Shown in pieces: positions 9,984 through 20,428 of a DNA stretch of 64,000 nt. This DNA is from Blochmannia endosymbiont of Camponotus sp. (GTDB lineage: Bacteria; Pseudomonadota; Gammaproteobacteria; Enterobacterales; Enterobacteriaceae): positions 248,001 to 312,000 of the forward strand of contig NZ_CP097759.1 of assembly GCF_023586365.1 (NCBI RefSeq), given 5' to 3'. The translations under genes and the position numbers were made by a program. Numbering within the stretch: the stretch's first letter is position 1; the number at the start of each line of letters is the position of its first letter. The notes below the pieces were generated by a model, which was given only the letters and a program-made list of their open reading frames with translations, ran no database searches and was not told the DNA's origin.

Positions 9984-10457
9984 ATGACAAATAATCAAGT
10001 GATTATCGATTTACAATTAGCATGTAAAAATTTACATGGATTACCTAATAGGAAAATGTTTCAGTCGTGGGCATCTGCTATATTTGCTGTATATAAAAAA
10101 AAAATAGAATTAACTGTACGTATAGTAGATATAAAAGAGATGCATTATTTAAATTGGTATTATTTAAAAAAAGATTGCCCCACTAATGTTTTATCATTTC
10201 CTTTTACACCGCCATTGGGAATGAAATCTCCATTACTTGGTGATGTAGTACTTTGTCGCCAGGTCATAGAATACGAATCTAAAAAAAAAAATGTACCCGA
10301 TAGATCACATTGGGCGCATATGATAATTCATGGGTCACTACATTTATTAGGATATAATCATATTAAGGACGAAGAAGCTATGTTAATGCAACGAGTAGAA
10401 AGAAATATACTTCAGCAATGTGGATATCGAACGTGTTGTCATGTTACGCATAGATAA
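9984..10457 (+). CDS. ybeY: Endoribonuclease YbeY
   Basis: Zinc-dependent single-strand RNase involved in 16S rRNA 3' maturation and 70S quality control. 157 residues (155 in E. coli). The metal-binding signature HGSLHLLGYNH is intact with His116, His120 and His126. The gene contains two long in-frame poly(A) tracts: A10 at 10095-10104 and A11 at 10281-10291, the second just before the catalytic motif. Located 103 bases after ybeZ and 32 bases before ybeX. Confidence 0.96.
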   Translation: MTNNQVIIDLQLACKNLHGLPNRKMFQSWASAIFAVYKKKIELTVRIVDIKEMHYLNWYYLKKDCPTNVLSFPFTPPLGMKSPLLGDVVLCRQVIEYESKKKNVPDRSHWAHMIIHGSLHLLGYNHIKDEEAMLMQRVERNILQQCGYRTCCHVTHR

Positions 10458-10489
10458 TAAAATTTTTATAAGATATAGTAAAGAATATT

Positions 10490-11374
10490 ATGAATAATAA
10501 TAATTCAGAGGAGAACGTTAATTCTATTCGTAAAAAAAGTTTTTTCACTTTCATATTACATCACCTCTTTCATAGCAGTCCTAAAAATCGCGATGATTTA
10601 TTAAATTTAATACGTGATTTTGAACAAAATTCTTTGATAAATTCAGATACTCGAGATATGCTAGAAGGGGTTATGGATATTGTTGAACAAAAAGTTAGAG
10701 ACGTTATGGTGCCTAGGGCACAAATTATTTTTTTGAAAAATACCCAGTCTTGGGATGAACAACTTAACATTATTATAGAATCTGCTCATTCTAGATTCCC
10801 AGTATTATATGGCAATCAAGATAAAATTCAGGGTGTTTTGATTGCTAAAGATTTATTACCGTTCATATTAAAAAAATCACAACCATGTAGTATTGATAAA
10901 ATTTTACGTCCAGCAATGGTAGTGCCAGAACATAAAGGCGTAGATAGAATGTTACAAGAATTTCGTATACAACGTTGTCATATGGCAATTGTAATAGATG
11001 AATTTGGAGGAATGTCTGGGCTAATTACTATCGAAGACATATTAGAATTAATTGTTGGTGAGATTGAAGATGAATACGATAATAAAGATAGTTTTAATAT
11101 TTGCCAAATAAACCAACATACTTTTGTTATTAACGCATTAACCCCTGTTGCAGATTTTAATAAAATGTTTAACACCTGTTTTCATAATGAAGAAATAGAT
11201 ACTATTGGGGGTTTTATTATGCAATCTGTCGGGCATTTACCTACAAATGGAGAATCTATTGATATTTTAGGCTACAAATTTAAAGTTACACTTATAGACA
11301 GTCATCGTATTGTGCAATTACTTGTACAAATTCCTAAAAACTCATTATACACACCTCAAGAAAATAATTTGTAG
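10490..11374 (+). CDS. ybeX: CorC/YbeX family CBS-domain protein
   Basis: 294 residues (292 in E. coli YbeX/CorC). Two CBS repeats, roughly residues 70-185 (VMVPRAQI starts the first, GLITIEDILE ends the second), followed by a CorC_HlyC transporter-associated domain. There is no membrane segment, so it is a soluble protein. E. coli YbeX has been linked to cobalt/magnesium efflux and, more recently, to ribosome metabolism through its neighbours. The intact ybeZ-ybeY-ybeX-lnt order and the three-base gap to lnt point to one operon. Confidence 0.93.
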   Translation: MNNNNSEENVNSIRKKSFFTFILHHLFHSSPKNRDDLLNLIRDFEQNSLINSDTRDMLEGVMDIVEQKVRDVMVPRAQIIFLKNTQSWDEQLNIIIESAHSRFPVLYGNQDKIQGVLIAKDLLPFILKKSQPCSIDKILRPAMVVPEHKGVDRMLQEFRIQRCHMAIVIDEFGGMSGLITIEDILELIVGEIEDEYDNKDSFNICQINQHTFVINALTPVADFNKMFNTCFHNEEIDTIGGFIMQSVGHLPTNGESIDILGYKFKVTLIDSHRIVQLLVQIPKNSLYTPQENNL

Positions 11375-11376
11375 AC

Positions 11377-12909
11377 ATGATTTTTGTTGTTACTACATAT
11401 TATAAATATAAAAAATATTTTGGGTTTTTTACAGTGTTATTATTTGGGGCATTCGGTATTTTAGGGTTTTCTCCATATAATTTTTGGCCAGCTAGTATTA
11501 TTTCCTTAACTGTTTTGTTAAAAATAATTTTAGATTCTACATGGAAAAAAGCCGCATGGCATACATTTTTTTGGGGTATTGGATTTTTTGGTAGTGGATT
11601 ACAATGGATCTATATAAGTATAGACCAATTTAGTAATATGTGTGATTTTATCAATATTTCATTAATTATTCTTTTGGTGTTATATCTGATACTGTTTCCT
11701 ATATTATTTTCTGTTTTATTGTCGCTGATGCAATCATATACAACTATATGGTGTGCAGTCAGCGCTGCTCCAGTGATATGGTCAATTGTTGAATATATCA
11801 GGGGGTATATGCTCACTGGATTTCCATGGCTACAATTTGGATATAGTCAAATTGATGGTCCCCTCAAAGGTATCGCCCCTATTTTTGGTGTAGAAGGCAT
11901 TACATTTACTCTTATTTTAATCAGCGGATTATTAGCTGTTTCCATCAAAAGAGCGCAATTGTCGTCAATTGCCATATCTTTAGGAATATTATTATTGTTA
12001 TCGCCCTTAACGCGAATACAATGGTATCATTTGCAGCCCCAACGCGCTATTCATGTTTCTTTGGTGCAAGGTAATATTGATCAACAGATAAAATGGAATT
12101 CTAATTATGTAGAAAAAATACTGCAGACATACATAAACCATACCTTACCTTTACTTGGAAAAACAAAAATAGTTATTTGGCCGGAATCAGCTATTCCAGG
12201 AAATGAAATTGAGCATAATACAATTTTAACATTATTAGATCATAAATGTAGACAATCTCAAACAAATTTAATTACAGGGATTATTGGGATACGTTATGCT
12301 AAAAACTTTCATCATTACTATAATAGTGTTATAGTGCTAGGAGAATCTGAATCTTATAAATATCCGAATCGTAATCGATATGATAAACATCATTTAGTGT
12401 TATGGTCTGAAAGGTTTCCATTTCAGAGATTTTTTAAACCACTATTGAATTTTTTTAATGTACCTGTACCTTTTATGCAGGAAGGTTGTTATTTTCAACC
12501 ACAATTGAGTGTATCGTCCGTAAAAATGACTACTGCTATTTGTTATGAAATAATTCTTGGTAAACAAATACGCGATAATTTTAAATCTGATACTGATTTT
12601 TTATTAACTGTTGCAAATAATGCGTGGTTCGGTCACTCTATTGGACCATGGCAGTGTTTCCAAATGGCTCGTATGCGTGCTCTAGAATTAGGAAGGCCTT
12701 TATTATGTAGTACAAATAACGGAATTACTGCGATTGTTAATGCGGATGGTTCTCTGCAAGCACAACTGCCTCAGTTCATTTCTGCGGTGCTTAGTGATAA
12801 GGTTATTCCAACCACAGGTTTAACACCATATGCAAAATTTGGATCCTGGTTATTTTTAGGCATTATTGTATATATTTTTTTAATTTTTAAATTCAAAAAT
12901 TGCGTATAA
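11377..12909 (+). CDS. lnt: Apolipoprotein N-acyltransferase
   Basis: Inner-membrane enzyme that adds the third acyl chain to lipoproteins such as LptE. 510 residues (512 in E. coli). About six N-terminal membrane helices lie within residues 15-215, then a periplasmic nitrilase-like domain and a C-terminal helix (about 487-505). The catalytic triad is visible: Glu270 in IWPESAIP, Lys337 in YDKHHLV, Cys389 in AICYE. Two bases separate its ATG from the ybeX stop. A retained Lnt means that triacylated lipoproteins are still made, unlike in some more reduced symbionts. Confidence 0.96.
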   Translation: MIFVVTTYYKYKKYFGFFTVLLFGAFGILGFSPYNFWPASIISLTVLLKIILDSTWKKAAWHTFFWGIGFFGSGLQWIYISIDQFSNMCDFINISLIILLVLYLILFPILFSVLLSLMQSYTTIWCAVSAAPVIWSIVEYIRGYMLTGFPWLQFGYSQIDGPLKGIAPIFGVEGITFTLILISGLLAVSIKRAQLSSIAISLGILLLLSPLTRIQWYHLQPQRAIHVSLVQGNIDQQIKWNSNYVEKILQTYINHTLPLLGKTKIVIWPESAIPGNEIEHNTILTLLDHKCRQSQTNLITGIIGIRYAKNFHHYYNSVIVLGESESYKYPNRNRYDKHHLVLWSERFPFQRFFKPLLNFFNVPVPFMQEGCYFQPQLSVSSVKMTTAICYEIILGKQIRDNFKSDTDFLLTVANNAWFGHSIGPWQCFQMARMRALELGRPLLCSTNNGITAIVNADGSLQAQLPQFISAVLSDKVIPTTGLTPYAKFGSWLFLGIIVYIFLIFKFKNCV

Positions 12910-13181
12910 TTTTAAAAAATTTTTATCAAATCTTCAAAATACTCAGTATATAATTACACAAAGATCTCAAAGAGAAATATGCAAACTTTTTATTAAATAT
13001 TAAAATAAACGTTTCTTATGAAATATAACAAAATTGATTAAATATTTTTAATTATGTATGTATCGTTGTATGCTTGCTATTTTTATTCAATAAAAAAATA
13101 TTTATTTAAAAAATATTAATACTTATAATTAGCTACAATTATTAATTAACTAACATTTTTTAATTTATTGTGATATTTATT

Positions 13182-15797
13182 ATGCGTAAATCATATTCTC
13201 CAAGCGATATTGAAAGTACTGTTCAAAAACATTGGTATAAAAATAAGACTTTTTCAGTTATAGAAGACAGTAATAAAGAAAAATATTATTGTTTATCTAT
13301 GATTCCCTATCCATCTGGAAATTTACATATGGGGCATGTACGCAATTACACAATTGGAGATGTAATCTCTCGATATCAACGCATGCTTGGAAAAAATGTA
13401 TTACAACCCATAGGATGGGATGCTTTTGGACTACCTGCAGAGCATGCTGCAATTACAAATAACATAGACCCATCAACCTGGACGAACTCTAATATTAGTT
13501 ATATGAAAAGTCAATTACAATCACTAGGTTTTGCCTATGATTGGGATAGGGAGCTTATAACTTGTCACCCAGAATATTATCGATGGGAACAGTGGTTTTT
13601 TACTGTATTATATAAAAAAGGTTTGGTATACAAAAAAATTGCATCAGTAAACTGGTGCCCATATCATAAAACGGTTTTAGCTAATGAGCAAGTTATTAAT
13701 AATTCCTGCTGGCGTTGTCATACTCGTGTAAAATATAAAAGGATTCCGCAATGGTTTATAAGAATTACTAATTATGCGGATCAATTATTACATGGATTAG
13801 ATCAATTAGCACATTGGCCTGAACAAGTAAAGGTTATGCAACGAAATTGGATTGGGCGTTCAGAAGGCGTAAATGTTACTTTTAAAATTGAAAATTCTAG
13901 TGATACGTTGACAATATATATGACTCGATTAGATATTTTCATGGGAATTACTTATTTAGTCATATCTATAGATCATCCAATAGCGTTGCAGATGGCAAAA
14001 ATTGACTTAAATTTAGCTCATTTTATCCAAAAAAATGACGATGCTTATACTAAATTAAACAAAAAAAATATTTTTTATTTTGAAAAAAAAGGAATGCCTA
14101 CTCATATCTATGCGATACATCCGATTACTAATAATAAATTACCAATTTGGGTCACCAATTTTGTAATACCTATGGAGCGTAATGGGATAGGAGCAGCTAT
14201 ATCGGTCCCAGCTCATAATCAACAAGATTGGGAATTTGCTCGTAAATATAATCTGCCAATAAAACCTGTTATCAAAAATATGGATGCAATTGAGCCAAGT
14301 ATTGCGATGCAAGCAATAACTTGTGATGGGATATTATTTAATTCTGGTGAATTCGATGGATTAAGTTCTTGTACCGCGTCTAATACGATTATCAAATCGT
14401 TAATCGCGCGTGGTGTAGCCCAACATAAAGTGAATTATCGCCTAAAAGACTGGGGTATTTCTCGTCAACGTTATTGGGGGGTTCCTATCCCTATGGTAAC
14501 ATTACCCAATGGCGTTGTTAAGCCAGTACTGTTGGATCAATTGCCAGTAGTTCTTCCAAAAAGTAAATCAACTATACGAAGAAATAACGATGATGAATAT
14601 GTCAATAATTCTTTAAAAATGTATTCTAACTGGATTCAAACTACTTATAAAGGACAAATAGCCATTCGGGATACTGATACTTTTGATACTTTTATGGAAT
14701 CGTCTTGGTATTATGCTCGTTATACTTGTCCTCATTATAATGAAGCCATGTTAAATACGCATGCTGCTAATTATTGGTTGCCAATTGATCAATATATAGG
14801 TGGAGTCGAACATGCTATTATGCACTTATTATATTTTCGATTTTATCATAAATTAATGCGTGATGAAGGATTAGTGTATTCCGATGAACCTGCAATACGT
14901 TTATTATGTCAAGGCATGGTATTAGCAGACTCTTTTTATTATGCGTCTCCTAATGGCCAACATATATGGGTAGATCCAACTAATGTTGCAATAAAACGTG
15001 ATAGAATAGGACGCATTATCAAAGCTATTGACAAAAACGGACGTGATTTAGTTTATGCTGGAATGTGTAAAATGTCAAAATCAAAAAATAATGGTATTGA
15101 TCCAAATATAATTATTGAAAAATATGGCGCAGATGCAGTGCGGTTTTTTATAATGTTTGCTGCTCCAATTGAAGCAACATTGGAATGGAAAGAATCTGGC
15201 ATAGAAGGTGCACAGCGTTTTCTTAAACGCGTTTGGAACTTAGTATATCGTCATATTCAAGATGGCCCTGTAGATGTATTGCGTGTTGTAATACTAAATC
15301 ATGCGCAGAAATTTATTCGATACAATGTACATAAAACCATAGAAAAAGTTACGGACGATATTGATCGTAGGCAATCATTTAATACTGCTTTATCGGCTAT
15401 TATGAAATTAGTAAACAAATTATACAATGCCTCTAAAACAAGCATGCAAGATAAAGCAGTATTACAAGAGGCGTTATTAGTAACAGTGAGGCTGCTATAT
15501 CCATTTACTCCACATATTAGTTTTATTTTATGGAAGGCCTTAGGAGAATCTGAAGATATCGATCATGTAACATGGCCTATTGTAGATGCACAAGCGATAC
15601 AAAATGAAAGAACGCTTGTTCTAGTGCAAATTAATGGAAAGATGCGACATAAAATTTTTGTGCCATTAAATAGTGATAAAAATGTAGTTTATAAATTGTT
15701 AGAAACGGAGGGAGTTGTAAATAAATATCTTATTGGAAAAAAAATAAATAATATAATTTATGTTCCAAATAGAGTGATCAATATCATTGTAAAGTAG
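13182..15797 (+). CDS. leuS: Leucine--tRNA ligase with altered editing site
   Basis: Class Ia synthetase, 871 residues from the ATG at 13182 (860 in E. coli). That start matches the family ([12 protein letters not shown] against MQEQYRPEEIES); an in-frame GTG 12 bases upstream is less likely. HMGH is at 49-52 and KMSKS at 630-634, so the aminoacylation site is intact. In the CP1 editing domain, however, the conserved TTRPDT motif (E. coli 247-252) reads MTRLDI at exactly 247-252, and GHDQRD reads AHNQQD (344-349) after a small insertion. Thr252, which sets editing specificity, is Ile. The Asp equivalent to E. coli 345 remains. Post-transfer proofreading is probably weakened or lost (inference). 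leuS-lptE-holA order as in E. coli. Confidence 0.96.
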   Translation: MRKSYSPSDIESTVQKHWYKNKTFSVIEDSNKEKYYCLSMIPYPSGNLHMGHVRNYTIGDVISRYQRMLGKNVLQPIGWDAFGLPAEHAAITNNIDPSTWTNSNISYMKSQLQSLGFAYDWDRELITCHPEYYRWEQWFFTVLYKKGLVYKKIASVNWCPYHKTVLANEQVINNSCWRCHTRVKYKRIPQWFIRITNYADQLLHGLDQLAHWPEQVKVMQRNWIGRSEGVNVTFKIENSSDTLTIYMTRLDIFMGITYLVISIDHPIALQMAKIDLNLAHFIQKNDDAYTKLNKKNIFYFEKKGMPTHIYAIHPITNNKLPIWVTNFVIPMERNGIGAAISVPAHNQQDWEFARKYNLPIKPVIKNMDAIEPSIAMQAITCDGILFNSGEFDGLSSCTASNTIIKSLIARGVAQHKVNYRLKDWGISRQRYWGVPIPMVTLPNGVVKPVLLDQLPVVLPKSKSTIRRNNDDEYVNNSLKMYSNWIQTTYKGQIAIRDTDTFDTFMESSWYYARYTCPHYNEAMLNTHAANYWLPIDQYIGGVEHAIMHLLYFRFYHKLMRDEGLVYSDEPAIRLLCQGMVLADSFYYASPNGQHIWVDPTNVAIKRDRIGRIIKAIDKNGRDLVYAGMCKMSKSKNNGIDPNIIIEKYGADAVRFFIMFAAPIEATLEWKESGIEGAQRFLKRVWNLVYRHIQDGPVDVLRVVILNHAQKFIRYNVHKTIEKVTDDIDRRQSFNTALSAIMKLVNKLYNASKTSMQDKAVLQEALLVTVRLLYPFTPHISFILWKALGESEDIDHVTWPIVDAQAIQNERTLVLVQINGKMRHKIFVPLNSDKNVVYKLLETEGVVNKYLIGKKINNIIYVPNRVINIIVK

Positions 15798-15801
15798 TAA
15801 T

Positions 15802-16362
15802 ATGCTGGACATTGCTTATATAAAAAAAAATATTTGTTTAATGATTGTAAACATTTTGACTGTGATTATATTGACAAGTTGTGGTTATCGATTATATACA
15901 GATATAACCGTAAAAAAATTACGAACAAATAATATAAGATCTATAATATTATGCAGTTATGATCCATTTGGCCCAATAACTCGGGCTATAATTACTGAGT
16001 TGTACGCAAGTCGTATTGATATTTTTGATGATTTAAATGATTTACATGATAGTATGTGTACACGAGAGGTACAGATTCCTCGTTTAAATATCATCAATGC
16101 TTCGGAAAAACATATAACCACTTCTGTATTTCAGAACGGAAAAGAAGCTGGATATCGATTGACATTGAGTATACAAACTAATTTATTCATTCCAAATAGA
16201 AATTATTATCCCATCAGTGTTTACGCGCACCGTTCACTTATAAGAAACCCTGAAAAAACTTTATTTAATGACACTCAAGAAAATGATATTCGTAAAGAAA
16301 TATATCGAGATGCGGCTCAACAGCTAATATATCAATTATTTCTGCGATGCGAAGATTTTTAG
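15802..16362 (+). CDS. lptE: LPS-assembly lipoprotein LptE
   Basis: Outer-membrane lipoprotein that plugs the LptD translocon for LPS insertion. 186 residues (193 in E. coli). An N-terminal signal with Lys-Lys at 8-9 and a hydrophobic stretch leads to the lipobox LTSC with the acylated Cys27, followed by GYRLY (GWHLR in E. coli). The YPISVYAHRS block matches YPISAKVFRS. The C-terminal Thr-rich tail of E. coli is missing. Four bases after the leuS stop, so translation is probably coupled. LptD is not in this window. Confidence 0.92.
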   Translation: MLDIAYIKKNICLMIVNILTVIILTSCGYRLYTDITVKKLRTNNIRSIILCSYDPFGPITRAIITELYASRIDIFDDLNDLHDSMCTREVQIPRLNIINASEKHITTSVFQNGKEAGYRLTLSIQTNLFIPNRNYYPISVYAHRSLIRNPEKTLFNDTQENDIRKEIYRDAAQQLIYQLFLRCEDF

Positions 16363-16432
16363 TTAGGATATATTGTAAAATTATTTCTTTTATATTTAAT
16401 ATAGATTTTTTATTTCACCATTAAAATATATT

Positions 16433-17452
16433 ATGATTTGGATATACCCAGAACAATTGTTTATAGAATTGAAAAAAGAGTTAAGATCTGTTTATGTGCT
16501 ATTAGGGAATGATTCTTATTTTTTAGAAAATAGTTGTCTGAATATTGTTAATGCAGCTAGAATGCTAAATTTTAATGAATATGTCCAAATTTCATTAGAT
16601 GTGCATTCTGATTGGGAGAATATATTTAATTTATTCAGAGTATCAAGTTTATTTGAAAAACGAAAAATATTATTACTGAAATTCCCTCAAGATTATTCTG
16701 TTGCTATTTTAAAAAAAAACGCGCCTTTATTATTCTCATTGCTTCATGATGATTTAGTATTAATTTTATATATTCATGAATCAAATCAAATTAATAAGAA
16801 TAATATTTGGTTACAATGTTTTAAAACAGGTATGTTCGTTGATTGTAGCACTCCTACACACACACGCTTGATAATGTGGATAGAAAATCAAGCTAAAAAT
16901 ATGAAACTTGTTATAGAAAATTTAGCTTGTCAATTATTATGTTATTATTACGAAGGTAATTTAACATTATTAAATCAAACGTTGCAGAATCTGTCTTGCA
17001 TCTATCCTGATGGAAATTTAAATTTTATTCGTGTAAAAAAAATAGTAACTGATTCAGCATATTTTAATATCTATCATTGGATAGAATCTATCTTAACAGG
17101 CAACAAACAACGTGCTGATCGTATTCTAAAAAAATTGGAATATATAGGTGTCGATTTAGAATTATTATTATGTAAAATTAGATCTGAAATGCTAATGATA
17201 ACCAATATGAAATACAATATGGTACAAGGAGAATCATTATTTAATTTGTTAAAACAATATAAAATATATAGAAAGTATCATTGTATGTTGTTATCTAGAG
17301 CGGTTAATCGATTAAGTTTATACCAATTACATCAAGCAATAGAATTATTAGCGCAAATAGAATTAATATACAAAAAGGATTATATTGTTTTGTCACGATC
17401 AAGTTTTGAACTATTATCGCTCATATTATGTCACGATAAGAGGATTGTCTGA
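16433..17452 (+). CDS. holA: DNA polymerase III delta subunit
   Basis: Clamp-loader wrench subunit that opens the beta clamp, partner of DnaX (also in this window). 339 residues (343 in E. coli). It starts MIWIYPEQLF, aligning with MIRLYPEQLR; LLGND and LLHDDL motifs of the clamp-binding N-terminal domain and the CYYYEGNLTLLNQTLQ block are conserved. Sequence is more diverged than in neighbouring genes, as usual for HolA in reduced genomes. In E. coli holA is followed by nadD, which is absent here. Confidence 0.93.
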   Translation: MIWIYPEQLFIELKKELRSVYVLLGNDSYFLENSCLNIVNAARMLNFNEYVQISLDVHSDWENIFNLFRVSSLFEKRKILLLKFPQDYSVAILKKNAPLLFSLLHDDLVLILYIHESNQINKNNIWLQCFKTGMFVDCSTPTHTRLIMWIENQAKNMKLVIENLACQLLCYYYEGNLTLLNQTLQNLSCIYPDGNLNFIRVKKIVTDSAYFNIYHWIESILTGNKQRADRILKKLEYIGVDLELLLCKIRSEMLMITNMKYNMVQGESLFNLLKQYKIYRKYHCMLLSRAVNRLSLYQLHQAIELLAQIELIYKKDYIVLSRSSFELLSLILCHDKRIV

Positions 17453-18077
17453 AATAGTGATTTTAATCCAAATACATTATCCATGTTCATAATAAAAAAA
17501 TTTTTTCATAAACACATTTATTTAGATAATTTACGATTATTATTTATTTAAAAATAAATACTTATATGTGAATATATACATGTTCTTTTTGTTACCAAAA
17601 TAATTCACAGTAAAGATATTAATGGATTTTGATTGGTTATATTGATGTGTTTAAAATAATTTTTCAATTTTTTTATTAAAAAATAGTTATATGTACGTGC
17701 ATTATATACATTATTAGATAGTAGGCGCAAATTCTGAAGAACTTATAATTATTATGAATAGAATAATGATTTCGTATACATTTAGTGCGATGATACGTGT
17801 TGATAATTGAATATTTAATGAAAAAACATTATTATTTGGACTATATAAAAACAATAAAACACAATAATAATCAGCTATTTACTGTGTTTCTACAGTCAAT
17901 ATAGATTTATAATGTTGTTTTTTTGTTAGAGTTAACAATGGGTTATAATTCTTTCATTTATCTTAAAAATTAAAAATTGATAAGATAATTATTGTATTAT
18001 TTAATCAAATGCCATACATTATCTGTATATTAAAACAGTAGAAAAATCATACACAATACATATTTAGGCATTACATT
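17453..18077. other. Spacer at the position of nadD
   Basis: 625 bases between holA and rsfS, about the size of nadD, which occupies this place in E. coli (with cobC). I looked for the NadD signature GGTFDPxHxGH and for a SxTxIR-like end on the forward strand and found neither; frames are rich in stops. It may be a fully eroded nadD or simple spacer. Confidence 0.55.
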
Positions 18078-18395
18078 GTGCAATCTGATGTTCTGAAAGA
18101 ATTTATAGTTAATATTATATGTAATATACAGGGACAAGATATCGCGTGTTTTGATGTATCTGATAAAATTAATATTACAGATATGATGATTATTTGTACT
18201 GGTATGTCTCGCCGTCATGTAATTTCTATATCTCAAGATATATTGCGTAAATCCCGTAGTTTAGGATTACAGCCTTATGGCGCAGAAGGTATGAGCATTG
18301 GTGAATGGGTTTTAGTAGACTTAGGCGATGTAGTTATACATGTAATGCAAAAAGAAATTCGTAAATTATATGAATTAGAGAAGCTTTGGAACTGA
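18078..18395 (+). CDS. rsfS: Ribosomal silencing factor RsfS
   Basis: Binds ribosomal protein uL14 and blocks subunit joining. 105 residues, exactly as E. coli RsfS (YbeB), with the conserved blocks MIICTGMSRRHV, VDLGDVVIHVM and RKLYELEKLW. The start is GTG at 18078 (MQSDVLKEF against MQGKALQDF), with an AGG about nine bases upstream. In E. coli rlmH follows; it is missing and mrdA comes directly after 117 bases. Confidence 0.95.
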   Translation: MQSDVLKEFIVNIICNIQGQDIACFDVSDKINITDMMIICTGMSRRHVISISQDILRKSRSLGLQPYGAEGMSIGEWVLVDLGDVVIHVMQKEIRKLYELEKLWN

Positions 18396-18512
18396 CATAA
18401 ATTATAAATATCCATTTAGTATATTATGTATTACATAGCGATGCATTTATTAAATAAGTGTATAATTATTTATATCGATAATTAACATTAGATATAAGTA
18501 AATTTTGATTAA

Positions 18513-20363
18513 ATGAAGTCCAATGGTCATCAAATCTTTCATAATTATTCAGCTGAGTCGTTGTTGTTTGCGCGTCGTATAACAATTGCATCTGTTTTTG
18601 TGTTATTGGTCATTGGCATTTTATTTATTCATCTATATCAGATACAAATAGTTCATTTTGATATGTATACTACTCGTTCTAACGAAAATCGTATTAAGAT
18701 TATTCCTATTCCACCTAAAAGAGGAATTATTTATGATCGCAATGGAATAGCTTTAGCATTAAATCGCACGATTTACCAATTAGAAGTAATTCCAGAACAT
18801 GCAACTAATTTAAACCATACGATTAACGAGTTGAAATTATTACTAAATTTAAGTGATCATGATATAGAACGTTTTGAAAAAACTCGGAAACGTTCTGCTC
18901 AATTTGTTTCGTTGCCTATTAAAATTGATTTAACGGAAGAACAACAAGCTCGATTTGCTGTTAATAGGTTTAGATTTTCCGGGGTAACAATCAAAAGTTA
19001 TCAGCGTCGTTACTATCCTTATGGATCTGATGTAACTCATGTTATCGGATATGTTGCTAAAATTAATGGGGAAGATATAAAACGATTGAATAAGCAGGGT
19101 ATTTTAGGTAAGTATGTTGCAGCGCCTAATATAGGAAAATTAGGTATTGAACGCTATTACGAAAATATTTTACATGGGACACCAGGATATGGGGCTGTAG
19201 AAATAAATAATCGTGGAAAAGTGATTAGAGAATTATATAAAAAATCTCCGATACCGGGAAAAAATATTGTTTTAACATTAGATTTGCATTTACAACAATA
19301 CATTATAAAATTATTAATAGGAAATAGGTCTTCTGTAATAGTTGTTGACCCTCGCAACGGAGGAATTCAAGCTTTAATTTCACACCCTAGTTATAATCCA
19401 AATTTGTTTGTTAACGGTATCTCCAATACAGAATATAGCATTTTATTACAAGATAACAATTGTCCTTTGCTTAATCGCGCCACCCAAGGGATGTACCCTC
19501 CTGCATCTACAGTAAAACCTTATATTTCTGTATCTGCTTTAACATTGGGAGTGATTAATCAGAATTTTTTGTTTTCTGATCCCGGTTGGTGGCAATTACC
19601 TGGTTCGGAAAAACGTTTTCGTGATTGGAAACGTTGGGGGCATGGTGAACTGAATATTACGAAAGCTCTTGAAGAATCTTCTGATACTTTTTTTTATCAA
19701 ATAGCCTACAAAATGGGAATAGATAATTTATCAGAATGGATGAATAAATTTGGGTATGGTAGATATACTGGTATCGATCTATTCGAAGAGTTAACTGGTG
19801 TGATGCCGACTAAAGCATGGAAAATACAACGTTTTAAGCAACCATGGTATCAAGGAGATACGATACCGGTAGGAATTGGACAAGGGTATTGGACCGCTAC
19901 TCCTGTACAAATGTCTAAAGCATTAATTACTTTAATTAATGATGGTAACGTGCGCGTTCCGCATTTGCTTGATAGTGTTTTATTAGAAAAAAATTATGTT
20001 CCATACCATCAAACGGAATACGATCAGGTAGGTGACCCAAAATCAAATGTATGGAAAATCGCTAAAGATGGAATGTTCGGAGCAGCCAATCGTCCAAATG
20101 GCACGGTAAGTAGGAGTTTTTCTGGAGCTTCATATAAAGCAGCAGCGAAATCTGGTACAGCGCAATTATTTAATTTAAAAAGCAACCAAAATTATGATCC
20201 AAGTAAGATTTCTGAATCACTTAGAGATCATAAATTGATGACTGCTTTCGCTCCATACGAAAATCCCACGGTAGCTGTGGTAGTAATTTTAGAAAACGCT
20301 AGGATTGGAGTATCAATAGGATCAATTACAAGAAAAATATTTGATTATGTCTTATTGCAATAA
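18513..20363 (+). CDS. mrdA: Penicillin-binding protein 2 (elongasome transpeptidase)
   Basis: Class B PBP that cross-links peptidoglycan during rod elongation, partner of RodA (next gene) and MreBCD (elsewhere in the window). 616 residues (633 in E. coli). One N-terminal membrane anchor (about 24-46), a pedestal domain with the RGIIYDRNG motif, then the transpeptidase domain with nucleophile Ser332 in ASTVKPY, the SSD motif in ESSDTFFYQ and the KSGTAQ motif near the C-terminus. All three active-site motifs are intact. Confidence 0.96.
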   Translation: MKSNGHQIFHNYSAESLLFARRITIASVFVLLVIGILFIHLYQIQIVHFDMYTTRSNENRIKIIPIPPKRGIIYDRNGIALALNRTIYQLEVIPEHATNLNHTINELKLLLNLSDHDIERFEKTRKRSAQFVSLPIKIDLTEEQQARFAVNRFRFSGVTIKSYQRRYYPYGSDVTHVIGYVAKINGEDIKRLNKQGILGKYVAAPNIGKLGIERYYENILHGTPGYGAVEINNRGKVIRELYKKSPIPGKNIVLTLDLHLQQYIIKLLIGNRSSVIVVDPRNGGIQALISHPSYNPNLFVNGISNTEYSILLQDNNCPLLNRATQGMYPPASTVKPYISVSALTLGVINQNFLFSDPGWWQLPGSEKRFRDWKRWGHGELNITKALEESSDTFFYQIAYKMGIDNLSEWMNKFGYGRYTGIDLFEELTGVMPTKAWKIQRFKQPWYQGDTIPVGIGQGYWTATPVQMSKALITLINDGNVRVPHLLDSVLLEKNYVPYHQTEYDQVGDPKSNVWKIAKDGMFGAANRPNGTVSRSFSGASYKAAAKSGTAQLFNLKSNQNYDPSKISESLRDHKLMTAFAPYENPTVAVVVILENARIGVSIGSITRKIFDYVLLQ

Positions 20364-20428
20364 ATAAACATTTAATTAAGTTGTTTTTCATTTATTTTGT
20401 CAATCTAACTAGTTATCGTAATGCATGC

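Noticed and set aside
10490..11374. Calling YbeX a cobalt/magnesium efflux transporter
   Set aside because: The protein has no membrane segment; only the CBS/CorC domains are supported, so transport is not claimed.
17453..18077. Remnant of nadD
   Set aside because: The size and place fit, but no NadD motif could be read in any forward frame; only the absence is reported.
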